From Zea mays (Eukaryota > Streptophyta > Magnoliopsida > Poales > Poaceae), in the NCBI RefSeq assembly GCF_902167145.1, contig NC_050096.1:294016200-294080199 (forward strand): DNA of 64,000 nt, read 5' to 3'. The translations under genes and the position numbers were made by a program. Shown piece after piece: positions 53,811 through 64,000 of the stretch (positions are counted from its first letter, which is position 1; each line of letters begins with the position of its first letter). The notes beneath the pieces are model-generated. The model was not told the origin of the DNA. It searched no databases and was given only the letters and a program-made list of their open reading frames with translations.

Positions 53811-56071
53811 GATATCACCTAACCTCACTCCACAAAAGTATATGGGATGTTGTTGAGTTTGGTGTACACGTACCATCCGTAGGGGATGAAGACTATGATG
53901 AGGACGAAGTAGCCCAAATTGTGCACTTCAACTCCCAATCCACCACTATACTCCTCGCCTCTCTAAGTTGAGAGGAGTATAATAAGGTGCAAGGGTTGAA
54001 GAGCGCAAAGGAAATTTGGGACGTACTAAAGACCGCGCATGAAGAAGACAAGGTGACCAAGATCACCAAGCGGGAGACAATCGAGGGGGAGCTCGGTCGT
54101 TTCCAACTTCGCCAAGGGGAGGAGCCACAAGACATGTACAACCGGCTCAAAACCTTGGTGAACCAAGTGCGCAACCTCGGGAGCAAAAAATGGGATGACC
54201 ACGAAGTGGTTAAGGTTATCCTTAGATCACTAGTTTTCCTTAACCCTACTCAAGTTCAATTAATTCGTGGTAATCCTAGATATACACTAATGACTCCCGA
54301 GGAAGTGATAGGAAACTTTGTGAGCTTTGAATTGATGATCAAAGGCTCAAAGAAAATTAACGAGCTAGATGGCCTCTCCATGCCCGAAGCACAATCGGTC
54401 GCATTCAAGGCAACGAAGGAGAAGAAGGAGGAGTCTACATCAAGTAGACAACCAATCGACGCCTCAAAGCTCGACAATGAGGAGATGGCGCTCATCATCA
54501 AAAGCTTCTGCCAAATCCTCAAGCAAAGGAGGGGGAAGGATTACAAGCCCCGCTCCAAGAAAGTATGCTACAAGTGTGGTAAGCCCGGTCATTTCATTGC
54601 TAAATGTCCATTATCTAGTGATAGTGACAGGGGCGACGACAAGAAGGGGAGAAGAAAGGAGAAGACGAGATACTACAAGAAGAAGGGCGGCGATGCCCAT
54701 GTTTGCCGGGAATGGGACTCCGACGAGAGCTCCACCGACTCCTCCTCCGACGAGGACGCCGCAAACATCGCCGTCACCAAGGGTCTTCTCTTCCCCAACG
54801 TCGGCCACAAGTGCCTCATGGCAAAGGACGGCAAAAGGAAGAAGGTAAAATCAAGATCCTCCACTAAATATGAAACCTCTAGCAATGAGGATAACTGTAG
54901 TGATGAGGAGGATAACTTGCGCACACTTTTTGCCAACCTAAACATGCAACAAAAGGAAAAACTAAATGAATTAATTAGTGCTATTCATGAGAAGGATGGT
55001 CTCTTGGACTCTCAAGAGGACTTCCTAATTAAAGAAAACAAAAAGCATGTTAAGGTTAAGAATGCTTATGCTCTAGAAGTAGAAAAATGTGAAAAATTAT
55101 CTAGTGAGCTAAGCACTTGCGATGATACTATTGTCAACCTTAGGAATGAGAATGCTAGTTTAATTGCTAAGGTTGATTCAAATGTTTGTGATGCTTCACT
55201 TTCCAATCTTAGAGATGATAATGCTAATTTGCTTGCTAAGATTGAAAAGTTGAATGATTCACTCGCTAGCCTTAGGATTGAAAATGAAAAATTAATTGCT
55301 AAGGCTAAAGAATTAGATGTTTGCAATGTTACTATTTCTAACCTTAGAAGTGAAAATGATATATTACATGCTAAGGTTGTTGAATTAAAATCTTGCAAAC
55401 CCTCTACATCTACCGTTGAGCATACTTCCATTTGTGCTAGATGTAGAGACATTAATGTTGATGCTATTCATGATCATCTAGCTTTAATTAAGAAACAAAA
55501 TGATCACATAGCTCAACTTAATGCTAAGATTAATGAGCATGACTTAGAAAATGAGAAGTTTAAATTTGCTAGAAGCATGCTCTATAGTGGGAGACGCCCT
55601 GGCATCAAGGATGGCATTGGCTTTCAAAAGGGAGACAATGTCAAACTTAATGCCCCTCTTAAAAGATTGTCTAATTTTATTAAGGGCAAGGCTCCCATGC
55701 CTCAGGATAACGAGGGTTACATTTTGTACCCTGCCGGTTATCCCGAGAGCAAAATTAGGAGAATTCACTCTAGGAAGTCTCACTCTGGCCCTAATCATGC
55801 TTTTATGTATAAGGGTGAGACATCTAGTTCTAGGCAATCAACCCATGCAAAATTGCCTAAGAAGAAAACTCCTAAGGCATCAAATGATTCTAACATTTCA
55901 TTTAAGATCTTTGATGCCTCTTATGTTTTAACTAACAAATCCGGCAAGGTAGTTGCCAAATATGTTGGGGGCAAGCACAAGGGGTCAAAGCCTTGTGTTT
56001 GGGTACCCAAAGTTCTTGTGTCTAATGTCAAAGGACCCAAAACCATTTGGGTACCTAAAATCAAGAACTAA
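53811..56071 (+). pseudogene. gag: Element C gag, 5'-truncated
   Basis: Homology to B gag begins inside the capsid region next to the G LTR. An in-frame TGA is at 53969-53971 (AGG in B). From 53987 the frame is open for 694 codons: capsid remainder, zinc knuckle CYKCGKPGHFIAKCP near 54568, acidic stretch, coiled coil, and the CVWVPK...WVPKIKN tail ending at 56071. A donor-like AAG|GTAAAA is at 54845, in phase with the acceptor at 56085. Confidence 0.9.
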
Positions 56072-56085
56072 ACTTGTTTTGTAGG

Positions 56086-58934
56086 TTTATGCATCCTGGG
56101 GCTCAAGTTGGATCATCGATAGCGGATGCACAAACCACATGACAGGGGAGAAGAAGATGTTCTCCTCCTACGAGAAGAACCAAGATCCCCAACGAGCTAT
56201 CACATTCGGGGATGGAAACCAAGGTTTGATCAAAGGATTGGGTAAAATTGCTATATCTCCTGACCATTCTATTTCCAATGTTTTTCTTGTAGATTCCTTA
56301 GATTACAATTTGCTTTCCGTATCTCAATTATGCAAAATGGCTACAACTGTCTTTTCACAGATGTAGGTGTTACTGTCTTTAGAAGGAGTGATGATTCAAT
56401 AGCATTTAAGGGAGTGTTAGAGGGTCAGCTATACTTAGTAGATTTTGATAGAGCTGAACTCGACACTTGCTTAATTGCTAAGACTAACATGAGCTGGCTC
56501 TGGCATCGCCGACTAGCACATGTTGGAATGAAGAATCTTCACAAACTTCTAAAGGGAGAACACATTTTGGGACTAACAAATGTTCATTTTGAGAAAGACA
56601 GGATTTGTAGCGCATGTCAGGTAGGGAAGCAAGTTGGTGTTCATCATCCACACAAGAACATCATGACGACTGACAGGCCACTGGAGCTCCTACACATGGA
56701 CTTATTCGGCCCGATAGCTTACATAAGCATTGGCGGGAGTAAGTATTGTCTAGTTATTGTGGATGATTATTCTCGCTTCACTTGGGTGTTCTTTTTACAG
56801 GAAAAATCTCATACCCAAGAGACCTTAAAGGGATTCTTGAGACGGGCTCAAAATGAGTTCGGCTTAAGGATCAAGAAAATTAGAAGCAACAACGGGACGG
56901 AGTTCAAGAACTCACAAATTGAAGGCTTCCTTGAGGAGGAGGGCATCAAGCATGAGTTCTCTTCTCCCTACACCCCTCAACAAAATGGTGTAGTGGAGAG
57001 GAAGAATAGAACTCTGTTGGACATGGCAAGGACCATGCTTGATGAGTACAAGACTTCGGATCGGTTTTGGGCCGAGGCCGTCAACACCGCCTGCTACGCC
57101 ATCAACCGGTTATATCTACACCGAATCCTCAAGAAGACATCATACGAACTCCTAACCGGTAAAAAGCCCAATGTTTCATATTTTAGAGTCTTTGGTAGCA
57201 AATGCTTTATTCTTGTTAAAAGAGGTAGAAAATCCAAATTTGCTCCTAAGACTGTAGAAGGCTTTTTACTAGGATATGATTCAAACACAAGGGCATATAG
57301 AGTCTTCAACAAGTCCTCTGGACAAGTTGAAGTTTCTTGTGACATTGTGTTTGATGAAACTAACGGCTCTCAAGTAGAGCAAGTTGATCTTGATGAGATA
57401 GGTGATGAAGAGGCTCTGTGCATCGCGCTAAGGAACATGTCCATTGGGGATGTATGTCCTAAGGAATCCGAAGAGCCTCCAAATGCACAAGATCAACCAT
57501 CTTCCTCCACACAAGCATCTCCACCAACTCAAGACGAGGATAAGGCTCAAAATGATGAAGGAGAAGATCAAGATGTTGAGCCACCTCAAGAGGAGAGCAA
57601 TGATCAAGGGGGAGATGCCCATGATCAAGATGAGGAAGAAGAACAAGTTCCAAGGCCGCCACACCCAAGAGTCCACCAAGCAATCCAACGAGATCACCCC
57701 GTCGACACCATCCTCGGCAACATTCATAAGGGGGTAACCACTAGATCTCGTGTTGCACATTTTTGTGAGCATTACTCTTTTGTTTCCTCTATTGAGCCAC
57801 ACAGGGTAGATGAAGCACTTCAAGATTCGGATTGGGTGGTGGCAATGCAAGAGGAGCTCAACAACTTCACTAGGAACGAGGTATGACATTTGGTTCCACG
57901 TCCTAATCAAAATGTTGTAGGAACCAAGTGGGTCTTCCACAACAAGCAAGACGAGCATGGTGTGGTAACAAGGAACAAAGACCGGCTTGTGGCCAAGGGA
58001 TACTCACAAGTCGAAGGTTTGGATTTCAGTGAAACCTATGCACCCGTAGCTAGGCTTGAGTCAATTCGTATATTACTTGCCTATGTTACTTACCATGGCT
58101 TTAAGCTTTACCAAATGGACGCGAAAAGTGCCTTCCTCAATGGACCAATCAAGGAAGAGGTCTATGTTGAGCAACCTCCCGGCTTTGAAGATAGTGAGTA
58201 CCCTAACTATGTTTACAAACTCTCTAAGGCGCTTTATGGGCTCAAGCAAGCCCCAAGAGCATGGTATGAATGCCTAAGAGATTTCCTTATCACTAATGGC
58301 TTCAAAGTCGGAAAAGTCGATCCTACTTTATTTACTAAAACTCTTGACAATGATTTGTTTGTATGCCAAATTTATGTTGATGATATTATCTTTGGGCCTA
58401 CTAACGAATCTACATGTGAGGAATTTAGTAGGATCATGACACAGAAATTCGAGATGTCTATGATGGGGGAGTTGAAGTACTTCTTGGGATTTCAAGTGAA
58501 GCAACTCCAAGAAGGCACCTTCATTAGCCAAACGAAGTATATTCAAGACATTCTAAACAAGTTTGGGATGAAGGATGCCAAGCCCATCAAGACACCCATG
58601 GGAACCAATGGACATCTCGACCTCGACACAGGAGGTAAATCCGTCGATCAAAAGGTATACCGGTCGATGATAGGCTCTTTACTTTATTTATGTGCATCTC
58701 GACCGGACATTATACTTTCCGTATGCATGTGTGCAAGATTCCAAGCTGACCCTAAGGAAACTCACCTTACGGTCGTAAAACGAATCTTGAGATATTTGGT
58801 TCATACTCCTAAGTTTGGGCTTTGGTACCCTCGGGGATCCACATTTGATTTAATTGGTTATTCGGATGCCGATTGGACGAGGTGTAAAATTAATAGAAAG
58901 AGCACATCGGGGACTTGCCAGTTCTTGGGAAGAT
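56086..58934 (+). pseudogene. pol: Element C pol, broken and truncated
   Basis: Protease ([10 protein letters not shown]) is followed by a 1-bp loss near 56340 (aaaatggct versus aaaatgggct in B). From 56330 to 57886 integrase is open, but the second catalytic residue reads Asn (RSNNG, codon 56888-56890) in place of Asp. TGA at 57884-57886 replaces a Trp codon. RT continues from 57890 with YVDDIIFG. RNase H starts ([10 protein letters not shown], where B has AGC) and is cut after CQFLGR at 58934 by H. TAG lies directly before the first codon GTT, as in B. Confidence 0.9.
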
Positions 58935-60209
58935 TGAAAGGGAAATGTGCCCTTGGGCCATTTCTATGTATTTTGGTGATTGAGTGCCAACACATGTGCT
59001 TAATTGGGAATTTATGTACATGGATGAACAAGGTGAAAATCATGAAGTAAAGGTATGTTTCTAAGCCTTAGTACATTGGTTTTAAGTACTAATATATTTG
59101 TCTAAGTGTTAGAAACAGAAAGAAGAAGAATAGAGAAAAGGAGAAGGGACTTGGCTGTGTGCTGCCAAGACCCAGCTCGGTCTGGAGCACCGGACTGTCC
59201 GGTGTGCACCGGACAGTGTCCGGTGCGCCAGGCTGACGCGACTCGAACTGGCCGCTCTCGGGAAATTGGCCGGCGACTTCGGCTAAAATTCACCGGACTG
59301 TCCGGTGTGCACCGGACTGTCCGGTGAGCCAACGGTCGGCCAGGGCCAACGGTCGGCCGCGCAATCCGCGCGGGACACGTGGCCGAGCCAACGGTCGGAA
59401 GACGGCACCGGACTGTCCGGTGTGTACCGGACATGTCCGGTGCGCCAACAGCGCCAGATCTGCCAACGGTCTGCAACGGTCGTCTTCGCCGTTTAAGGAA
59501 ACAAATCGGGCACCGGACAGTGTCCGGTGTGCACCGGACTGTCCGGTGCCCCCGACGACAGAAGGCAAGGATGGCCTTCCGGATTTGCTCTCAACGGCTC
59601 CTAGCTGCCTTGGGGCTATAAAAGGAGCCCCTAGGCGCATGGAGGAGATACACAAGCAACCTTTGAGCATTCTTGATCATCCACACTAAGTCTCTGCGCA
59701 TTCGTTTGTGTTTCTAAGTGATTCGAGCTCTGTTCTAAGTGAGAACTCTGAGATAGTCTTGTGAGCTCGATTCTTGGCCGTGTGTGTGCGCTTTTGCTGT
59801 GGATTTGTGTGTGTTGCTTCCCTCCCTTACTCTGTGTTTCATTTGTGATCATATACTTGTAAGGGCAAGAGACTCCAATTTGTGGAGATTCCTTGCAAAC
59901 AGGATAGTGGAAGGAAAACAAAACACCGTGGTATTCAAGTGGGTCTTTGGACCGCTTGAGAGGGGTTGATTGCAACCCTCGTCCGTTGGGACGCCACAAC
60001 GTGGAGTAGGCAAGCGTTGGTCTTGGCCGAACCACGGGATAAAACCACTGTGTCACTCTGTGCTTGATTGGATTCTTGTGGTTATTGTGTTTTGACTCCT
60101 CTCTAGCCACTTGGCATAAACTGTGCTAACACCTAATCAAGTTTTGTGGCTATAAGTTTGAAGTTTTTACAGGATCACCTATTCACCCCCCCCCCTCTAG
60201 GTGCTCTCA
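58935..60209 (+). repeat. Element H 5' LTR (1275 bp)
   Basis: Starts tgaaagggaaatgtgccc and ends ggtgctctca, like A. Eight caccggac-type units lie between about 59188 and 59550. Confidence 0.93.
59616..59624 (+). promoter_or_regulatory. TATA box of the element H 5' LTR
   Basis: ctataaaag in the context ttggggctataaaaggagccc, equivalent to 2815-2823 in A. Confidence 0.8.
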
Positions 60210-60211
60210 AT

Positions 60212-60223
60212 TGGTATCAGAGC
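60212..60223 (+). other. Primer-binding site of element H
   Basis: tggtatcagagc, complementary to initiator methionine tRNA, two bases after the LTR end. Confidence 0.9.
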
Positions 60224-60258
60224 CGTTCTCTTCACAAAGGGACTAACCGCCCGAAGAG

Positions 60259-62643
60259 ATGGATCCTAAGGGGAAGGGTATAGTGATCAACGACAAAGAG
60301 AAGGAATCCTTCGTCAACGAGCCGAAGGACGATAAGCCTACCGACTCCGGCTCGGGCCAAAGACGGAAGGAAGGGAAGAAGAAGAAGACCAGGCGCATCA
60401 AGGAGATCATCTACTACGACAGCGACGAGTCTACTTCTTCCCACAAGGACGAGGACCACAACGACTACGAGAGAAGAAAACCGGTTAATTCGAACTTTTC
60501 TTTTGATTACTCTCGTATTCCGCAAAGTTCACATTCTCATTTGCTCTCCATTCCACTCGGCAAGCCCCCACACTTTGATGGAGAGGACTACGGATTTTGG
60601 AGCCACAAAATGCGTAGTCACCTATTCTCTCTCCATCCTAGTATATGGGAGATTGTAGAGAGTGGAATGCATTTTGATAGTTCGGATAGTCCCATGTTCA
60701 TTAATGAACAAATTCATAAGAATGCACAAGCTACTACTGTTCTTCTAGCTTCCTTGTGCAGGAATGAATACCATAAGGTGAGCGGCTTGGATAACGCCAA
60801 GCAAATCTGGGACACCCTCAAGATTTCTCATGAGGGGAACGACGTCACCTTACTCACCAAGATGGAGTTGGTGGAGGGCGAGCTTGGACGGTTCGCAATG
60901 ATAAGGGGCGAGGAGCCAACGCAAACATACAATCGGCTCAAGACCCTTATCAACAAGATAAGAAGCTACGGGAGCACGCGATGGACGGACCACGACGTCG
61001 TCCGCCTAATGCTAAGGTCATTTACCGTTCTTGATCCTCACTTGGTGAACAATATACGTGAAAATCCCAGGTACACCAAGATGTCGCCCGAAGAAGTTCT
61101 TGGGAAATTTGTTAGCGGGCGAATGATGATCAAGGAGGCGAGATATGTGGACGACGCCTTGAATGGTCCGATCAACGAGCCGCAACCTCTCGCTCTCAAG
61201 GCAACACGAAGCAAGGAGGCGCTACCTAGCAAGGTGGCACAAATTGAGGCGGCCGGACTCAACGATGAAGAGATGGCTCTCATCATCAAGAGATTCAAGA
61301 CGGCGCTAAATGGTCGCAAGGGGCAGCCAAGCAAGACCAAGACCAAGGGGAAGCGCTCATGCTTCAAATGCGGTAAGCTTGGTCATTTTATCGCTAACTG
61401 TCCCGATAATGAAAGTGACCAGGAAAAGGGGAACAAAAGAGAAAAGAAGAAGCAATACAAGAAGGCAAAGGGCGAGGTGCATCTAGGAAAGGAGTGGGAC
61501 TCGGATTGCTCCTCCTCCGACTCCGACAACGAAGGACTCGCCGCCACTGCCTTCAACAAATCGGCTCTCTTCCCCAACGAGCGTCTCACATGTCTTATGG
61601 CAAGGGAGAAGAAGGTGAGTACTCAAGACTCCACTTATGCTTCTTCTAGTGATAGTGAGTCTAGTGATGATGACATAGATTATTCATGCTTGTTCAAGGG
61701 CTTAGATAGATCTAAGATAGATAAAATCAATGAATTGATTGATACATTGAATGAAAAGGATAGGCTTTTAGAAAAGCAGGAGGATTTATTGTATGATGAA
61801 CATGATAAATTTGTAGAGGCACAAAAATCATATGCTTTAGAAGTAAAAAGAAATGAAATGCTTTCTTATGAACTATCTACTTGTCATGAAACCATTTCTA
61901 CTTTACAAGGTGTTAACAATGATTTAAATGCTAAGTTAGAAGTAGCAAATAAATCTAATTCTTGTGTAGAACATGTTAAGATTTGCACTAGGTGTAAGGA
62001 TTTCGATGTTGATGCCTGTAGTGAACATCTAGTTTTAATTTCCAAATTAAATAAGGAAGTGGCTAGTCTTAATGCCCAACTTAAGACTAGCAAGAATGAA
62101 GTTGATAAAATAAAATTTGCAAGGGATGCCTATACGGTTGGTAGACACCCCTCAATTAAGGATGGTCTTGGCTTCAAGAGAGAGGCCAAGAACTTAACAA
62201 GCCATAAGGCTCCCATCTTCGTCAAGGAGAAAGGGAAGGCCCCTATGGCTAGTAATGCTAAAAAGAACCATGCTTTTATGTATTATGATAGGAGAAATGC
62301 TAGAAATGCTTATAATGATTTTGATTCACATGTTTATGATTCTCATGCCATGTTTGCCTCTAGTTCTTCTTATAAGCATGATAGGGATATGCCTAGGAGA
62401 AATATTGCTCATGTGCCTAGAAAGAATGTTATTCATGCTCCTAGGAAAGTAGTGAATGAACCTTCTATAATTTATTGTGCTTTAAACACTTCCTTTGCTA
62501 TTTGTAGAAAGGATAGGAAAATAGTTGCTAGGAAGTTAGGGGCAAAATGCAAGGGAGACAGGACTTGCATTTGGGTCCCTAAGGACATTTGTGCTAACCT
62601 TGCAGGACCCAACATGAGTTGGGTACCTAAGACCCAAGCCTAA
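60259..62643 (+). CDS. gag: Element H Gag, 794 aa
   Basis: Opens MDPKGKGIVIND like A Gag. Capsid region, zinc knuckle [15 protein letters not shown] (near 61366), acidic stretch, coiled coil ([23 protein letters not shown] onward), and the tail CIWVPKDICANLAGPNMSWVPKTQA. No stops or shifts. Codons 451-453 around 61610-61620 contain AAG|GTGAGT, a full-consensus plant 5' splice site, between the knuckle and the coiled coil and in phase with the acceptor at 62656. Confidence 0.95.
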   Translation: MDPKGKGIVINDKEKESFVNEPKDDKPTDSGSGQRRKEGKKKKTRRIKEIIYYDSDESTSSHKDEDHNDYERRKPVNSNFSFDYSRIPQSSHSHLLSIPLGKPPHFDGEDYGFWSHKMRSHLFSLHPSIWEIVESGMHFDSSDSPMFINEQIHKNAQATTVLLASLCRNEYHKVSGLDNAKQIWDTLKISHEGNDVTLLTKMELVEGELGRFAMIRGEEPTQTYNRLKTLINKIRSYGSTRWTDHDVVRLMLRSFTVLDPHLVNNIRENPRYTKMSPEEVLGKFVSGRMMIKEARYVDDALNGPINEPQPLALKATRSKEALPSKVAQIEAAGLNDEEMALIIKRFKTALNGRKGQPSKTKTKGKRSCFKCGKLGHFIANCPDNESDQEKGNKREKKKQYKKAKGEVHLGKEWDSDCSSSDSDNEGLAATAFNKSALFPNERLTCLMAREKKVSTQDSTYASSSDSESSDDDIDYSCLFKGLDRSKIDKINELIDTLNEKDRLLEKQEDLLYDEHDKFVEAQKSYALEVKRNEMLSYELSTCHETISTLQGVNNDLNAKLEVANKSNSCVEHVKICTRCKDFDVDACSEHLVLISKLNKEVASLNAQLKTSKNEVDKIKFARDAYTVGRHPSIKDGLGFKREAKNLTSHKAPIFVKEKGKAPMASNAKKNHAFMYYDRRNARNAYNDFDSHVYDSHAMFASSSSYKHDRDMPRRNIAHVPRKNVIHAPRKVVNEPSIIYCALNTSFAICRKDRKIVARKLGAKCKGDRTCIWVPKDICANLAGPNMSWVPKTQA

Positions 62644-62656
62644 AGTTGCCTTGCAG
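61615..62656 (+). other. Candidate gag-pol intron in element H
   Basis: Donor AAG|GTGAGT (strong) at 61615 after gag codon 452; acceptor gttgccttgcag ending 62656. Removing 1042 nt fuses Gag in frame to protease. The gag TAA falls in a branch-point-like cctaaag. This is the best-looking pair of the four Sireviruses. Confidence 0.5.
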
Positions 62657-64000
62657 GTTTATGCATCCGGGGGTTCAAGCTGGATTATTGATAGCGGATG
62701 CACAAACCATATGACGGGGAAGAAGAAGATGTTCACCTCCTACGTCAAAAATAAGGATTCCCAAGATTCAATTATATTCGGTGATGGGAATCAAGGCAAG
62801 GTAAAAGGGCTAGGTAAAATTGCAATTTCTAATGAGCATTCTATATCAAATGTATTCTTAGTGGAGAGTCTTGGATATAATTTGCTATCTGTCAGTCAAT
62901 TATGTCAAATGGGATATAATTGTTTATTTACAAATGTAGATGTGTCTGTCTTTAGAAGAAGTGATGGTTCACTAGCTTTTAAGGGTGTATTAGACGGCAA
63001 ACTTTATTTAGTTGATTTTGCAAAAGAAGAGGCCGGTCTAGATGCATGCTTAATGGCTAAGACTTGCATGGGCTGGCTGTGGCATCGCCGCTTAGCACAT
63101 GTGGGGATGAAGAACCTCCACAAGCTTCTAAAGGGAGAACATGTGATAGGTCTAACCAATGTTCATTTCGAAAAAGATAGACCTTGTGCAGCTTGTCAAG
63201 CAGGGAAACAGGTGGGAGGAGCGCATCACAGCAAGAATGTGATGACCACTTCAAGACCCCTGGAGCTGCTGCATATGGATCTCTTCGGACCCGTCGCCTA
63301 TCTAAGCATAGGGGGAAGTAAGTATGGTTTAGTTATTGTTGATGATTTTTCCCGCTTCACTTGGGTGTTCTTTTTGCAGGATAAGTCTGAAACCCAAGGG
63401 ACCCTCAAGCGCTTCCTCAGGAGAGCTCAAAATGAGTTTGAGCTCAAAGTGAAAAAGATAAGGAGCGACAACGGGTCCGAGTTCAAGAACCTTCAAGTGG
63501 AGGAGTTCCTTGAAGAGGAAGGGATCAAGCACGAGTTCTCCGCTCCCTACACACCACAGCAAAATGGTGTGGTAGAGAGGAAGAACAGGACGCTCATTGA
63601 CATGGCGAGGACGATGCTAGGAGAGTTCAAGACCCCCGAGTGCTTTTGGACGGAAGCCGTGAACACGGCGTGCCACGCCATCAACAGGGTCTACCTTCAT
63701 CGCCTCCTCAAGAAGACGTCGTATGAGCTACTAACCGGTAACAAACCCAATGTATCTTACTTTCGTGTATTTGGGAGCAAGTGCTACATTCTAGTGAAGA
63801 AAGGTAGAAATTCTAAGTTTGCTCCCAAAGCTGTAGAAGGGTTTTTGTTAGGTTATGACTCAAATACAAAGGCGTATAGAGTCTTCAACAAATCATCGGG
63901 TTTGGTTGAAGTCTCTAGCGACGTTGTATTTGATGAGACTAATGGCTCTTCAAGAGAGCAAGTTGTTGATTGTGATGATGTAGATGAAGAAGATGTTCCG
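62651..64000 (+). CDS. pol: Element H Pol, N-terminal 450 codons (partial)
   Basis: Colinear with A Pol to its codon 450. Protease [13 protein letters not shown], the integrase finger ([16 protein letters not shown]), and the integrase catalytic triad ([17 protein letters not shown]) are all present. The window ends in the linker before RT. The frame is +1 to gag and has no ATG before the protease Asp. Confidence 0.9.
   Translation, partial: MQVYASGGSSWIIDSGCTNHMTGKKKMFTSYVKNKDSQDSIIFGDGNQGKVKGLGKIAISNEHSISNVFLVESLGYNLLSVSQLCQMGYNCLFTNVDVSVFRRSDGSLAFKGVLDGKLYLVDFAKEEAGLDACLMAKTCMGWLWHRRLAHVGMKNLHKLLKGEHVIGLTNVHFEKDRPCAACQAGKQVGGAHHSKNVMTTSRPLELLHMDLFGPVAYLSIGGSKYGLVIVDDFSRFTWVFFLQDKSETQGTLKRFLRRAQNEFELKVKKIRSDNGSEFKNLQVEEFLEEEGIKHEFSAPYTPQQNGVVERKNRTLIDMARTMLGEFKTPECFWTEAVNTACHAINRVYLHRLLKKTSYELLTGNKPNVSYFRVFGSKCYILVKKGRNSKFAPKAVEGFLLGYDSNTKAYRVFNKSSGLVEVSSDVVFDETNGSSREQVVDCDDVDEEDVP

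Larger units (their letters stand above)
46513..58934 (+). mobile_element. Element C: decayed Sirevirus carrying G, cut by H
   Basis: A Sirevirus 5' LTR (46513-47713), truncated at its right end, is followed by G and then by B-family gag (from about 53811) and pol up to 58934, where H starts inside RNase H. The order and strand suggest one element in which G inserted into the gag start and a later deletion removed the LTR end, PBS, gag N-terminus and the left end of G. Assigning the LTR and the coding part to one element is an inference, because the LTR palindromes differ from those of B. Confidence 0.65.
58935..64000 (+). mobile_element. Element H: Sirevirus of the A family, runs off the window
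   Basis: The 5' LTR is 58935-60209, then PBS, intact gag and an open pol frame to the last base. It is inserted in C RNase H; the predicted TSD is aagat (58930-58934), with the partner copy outside the window. Protein sequence and layout are colinear with A. Nothing visible prevents it from being autonomous, but the 3' half and 3' LTR are not in view. Confidence 0.93.

Noticed and set aside
61615..62656. Treating pol of A and H as starting at its own first ATG
   Set aside because: The first in-frame ATG lies after the protease catalytic Asp, so such a product would lack protease.

Overview
The window looks like intergenic heterochromatin from a large grass genome, most likely maize (Zea mays) or a close relative. 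The evidence is the mix of Sirevirus-type Ty1/copia LTR retrotransposons of the Opie/Ji kind, whose LTRs carry runs of the palindrome caccggactgtccggtg, with Tat-lineage Ty3/gypsy elements carrying antisense ORFs. Nearly every base belongs to LTR retrotransposons nested inside one another. No intact host gene, tRNA, rRNA or CRISPR array was seen. The only host-gene trace is a decayed protein phosphatase 2C fragment at the left edge. Element letters (A, B, C, D, E, G, H, L1-L3) are my own labels; family names are tentative because no database could be searched.

Layout. 1-690: PP2C pseudogene. 978-13641: a four-deep nest resolved by perfect 5-bp target-site duplications (TSDs). Solo LTR L1 (TSD cacat) contains solo LTR L2 (gacac), which contains gypsy-type solo LTR L3 (ggttg), which contains the complete Sirevirus A (2155-11156, ggatg). 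14343-45728: Tat-lineage gypsy element D on the minus strand (TSD gtttt), about 13.2 kb of its own sequence spread over 31.4 kb. Sirevirus B (14670-24052, plus strand, gaagt) sits in its left LTR, and the pol-less Sirevirus relative E (32328-41097, minus strand, cctgg) sits in its reverse transcriptase region. 46513-58934: decayed Sirevirus C, interrupted by a pol-less Tat element G (47714-53805, minus strand) and then cut in RNase H by Sirevirus H (58935 to the window end).

Relative ages from by-eye LTR comparison fit the nesting: D about 3.6 % LTR divergence, B about 2 %, A about 0.55 % (7 substitutions), E about 0.12 % (2 substitutions in 1.6 kb). A and H keep intact gag and pol frames and could be autonomous. 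B, C and D are broken by nonsense codons and frameshifts, mostly of the cytosine-deamination type. E keeps an intact gag but has no pol, so it would need enzymes from a relative. G keeps gag and an intron-containing antisense ORF but no pol.

The most interesting signal is at the gag-pol junction of the four Sireviruses. pol is out of frame with gag and has no ATG upstream of the protease active site. It is preceded by a conserved acceptor-like TGYAG|GTTTATGC. A donor-like AAG|GT at a fixed place after the Gag zinc knuckle would join gag to pol in frame in both families, although their genomic frame offsets differ. Second is E, a very recent gag-only element whose Gag has three zinc knuckles after its coiled coil, the reverse of the order in A. 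Third is direct evidence that the LTR palindrome arrays change copy number between the two LTRs of single elements.
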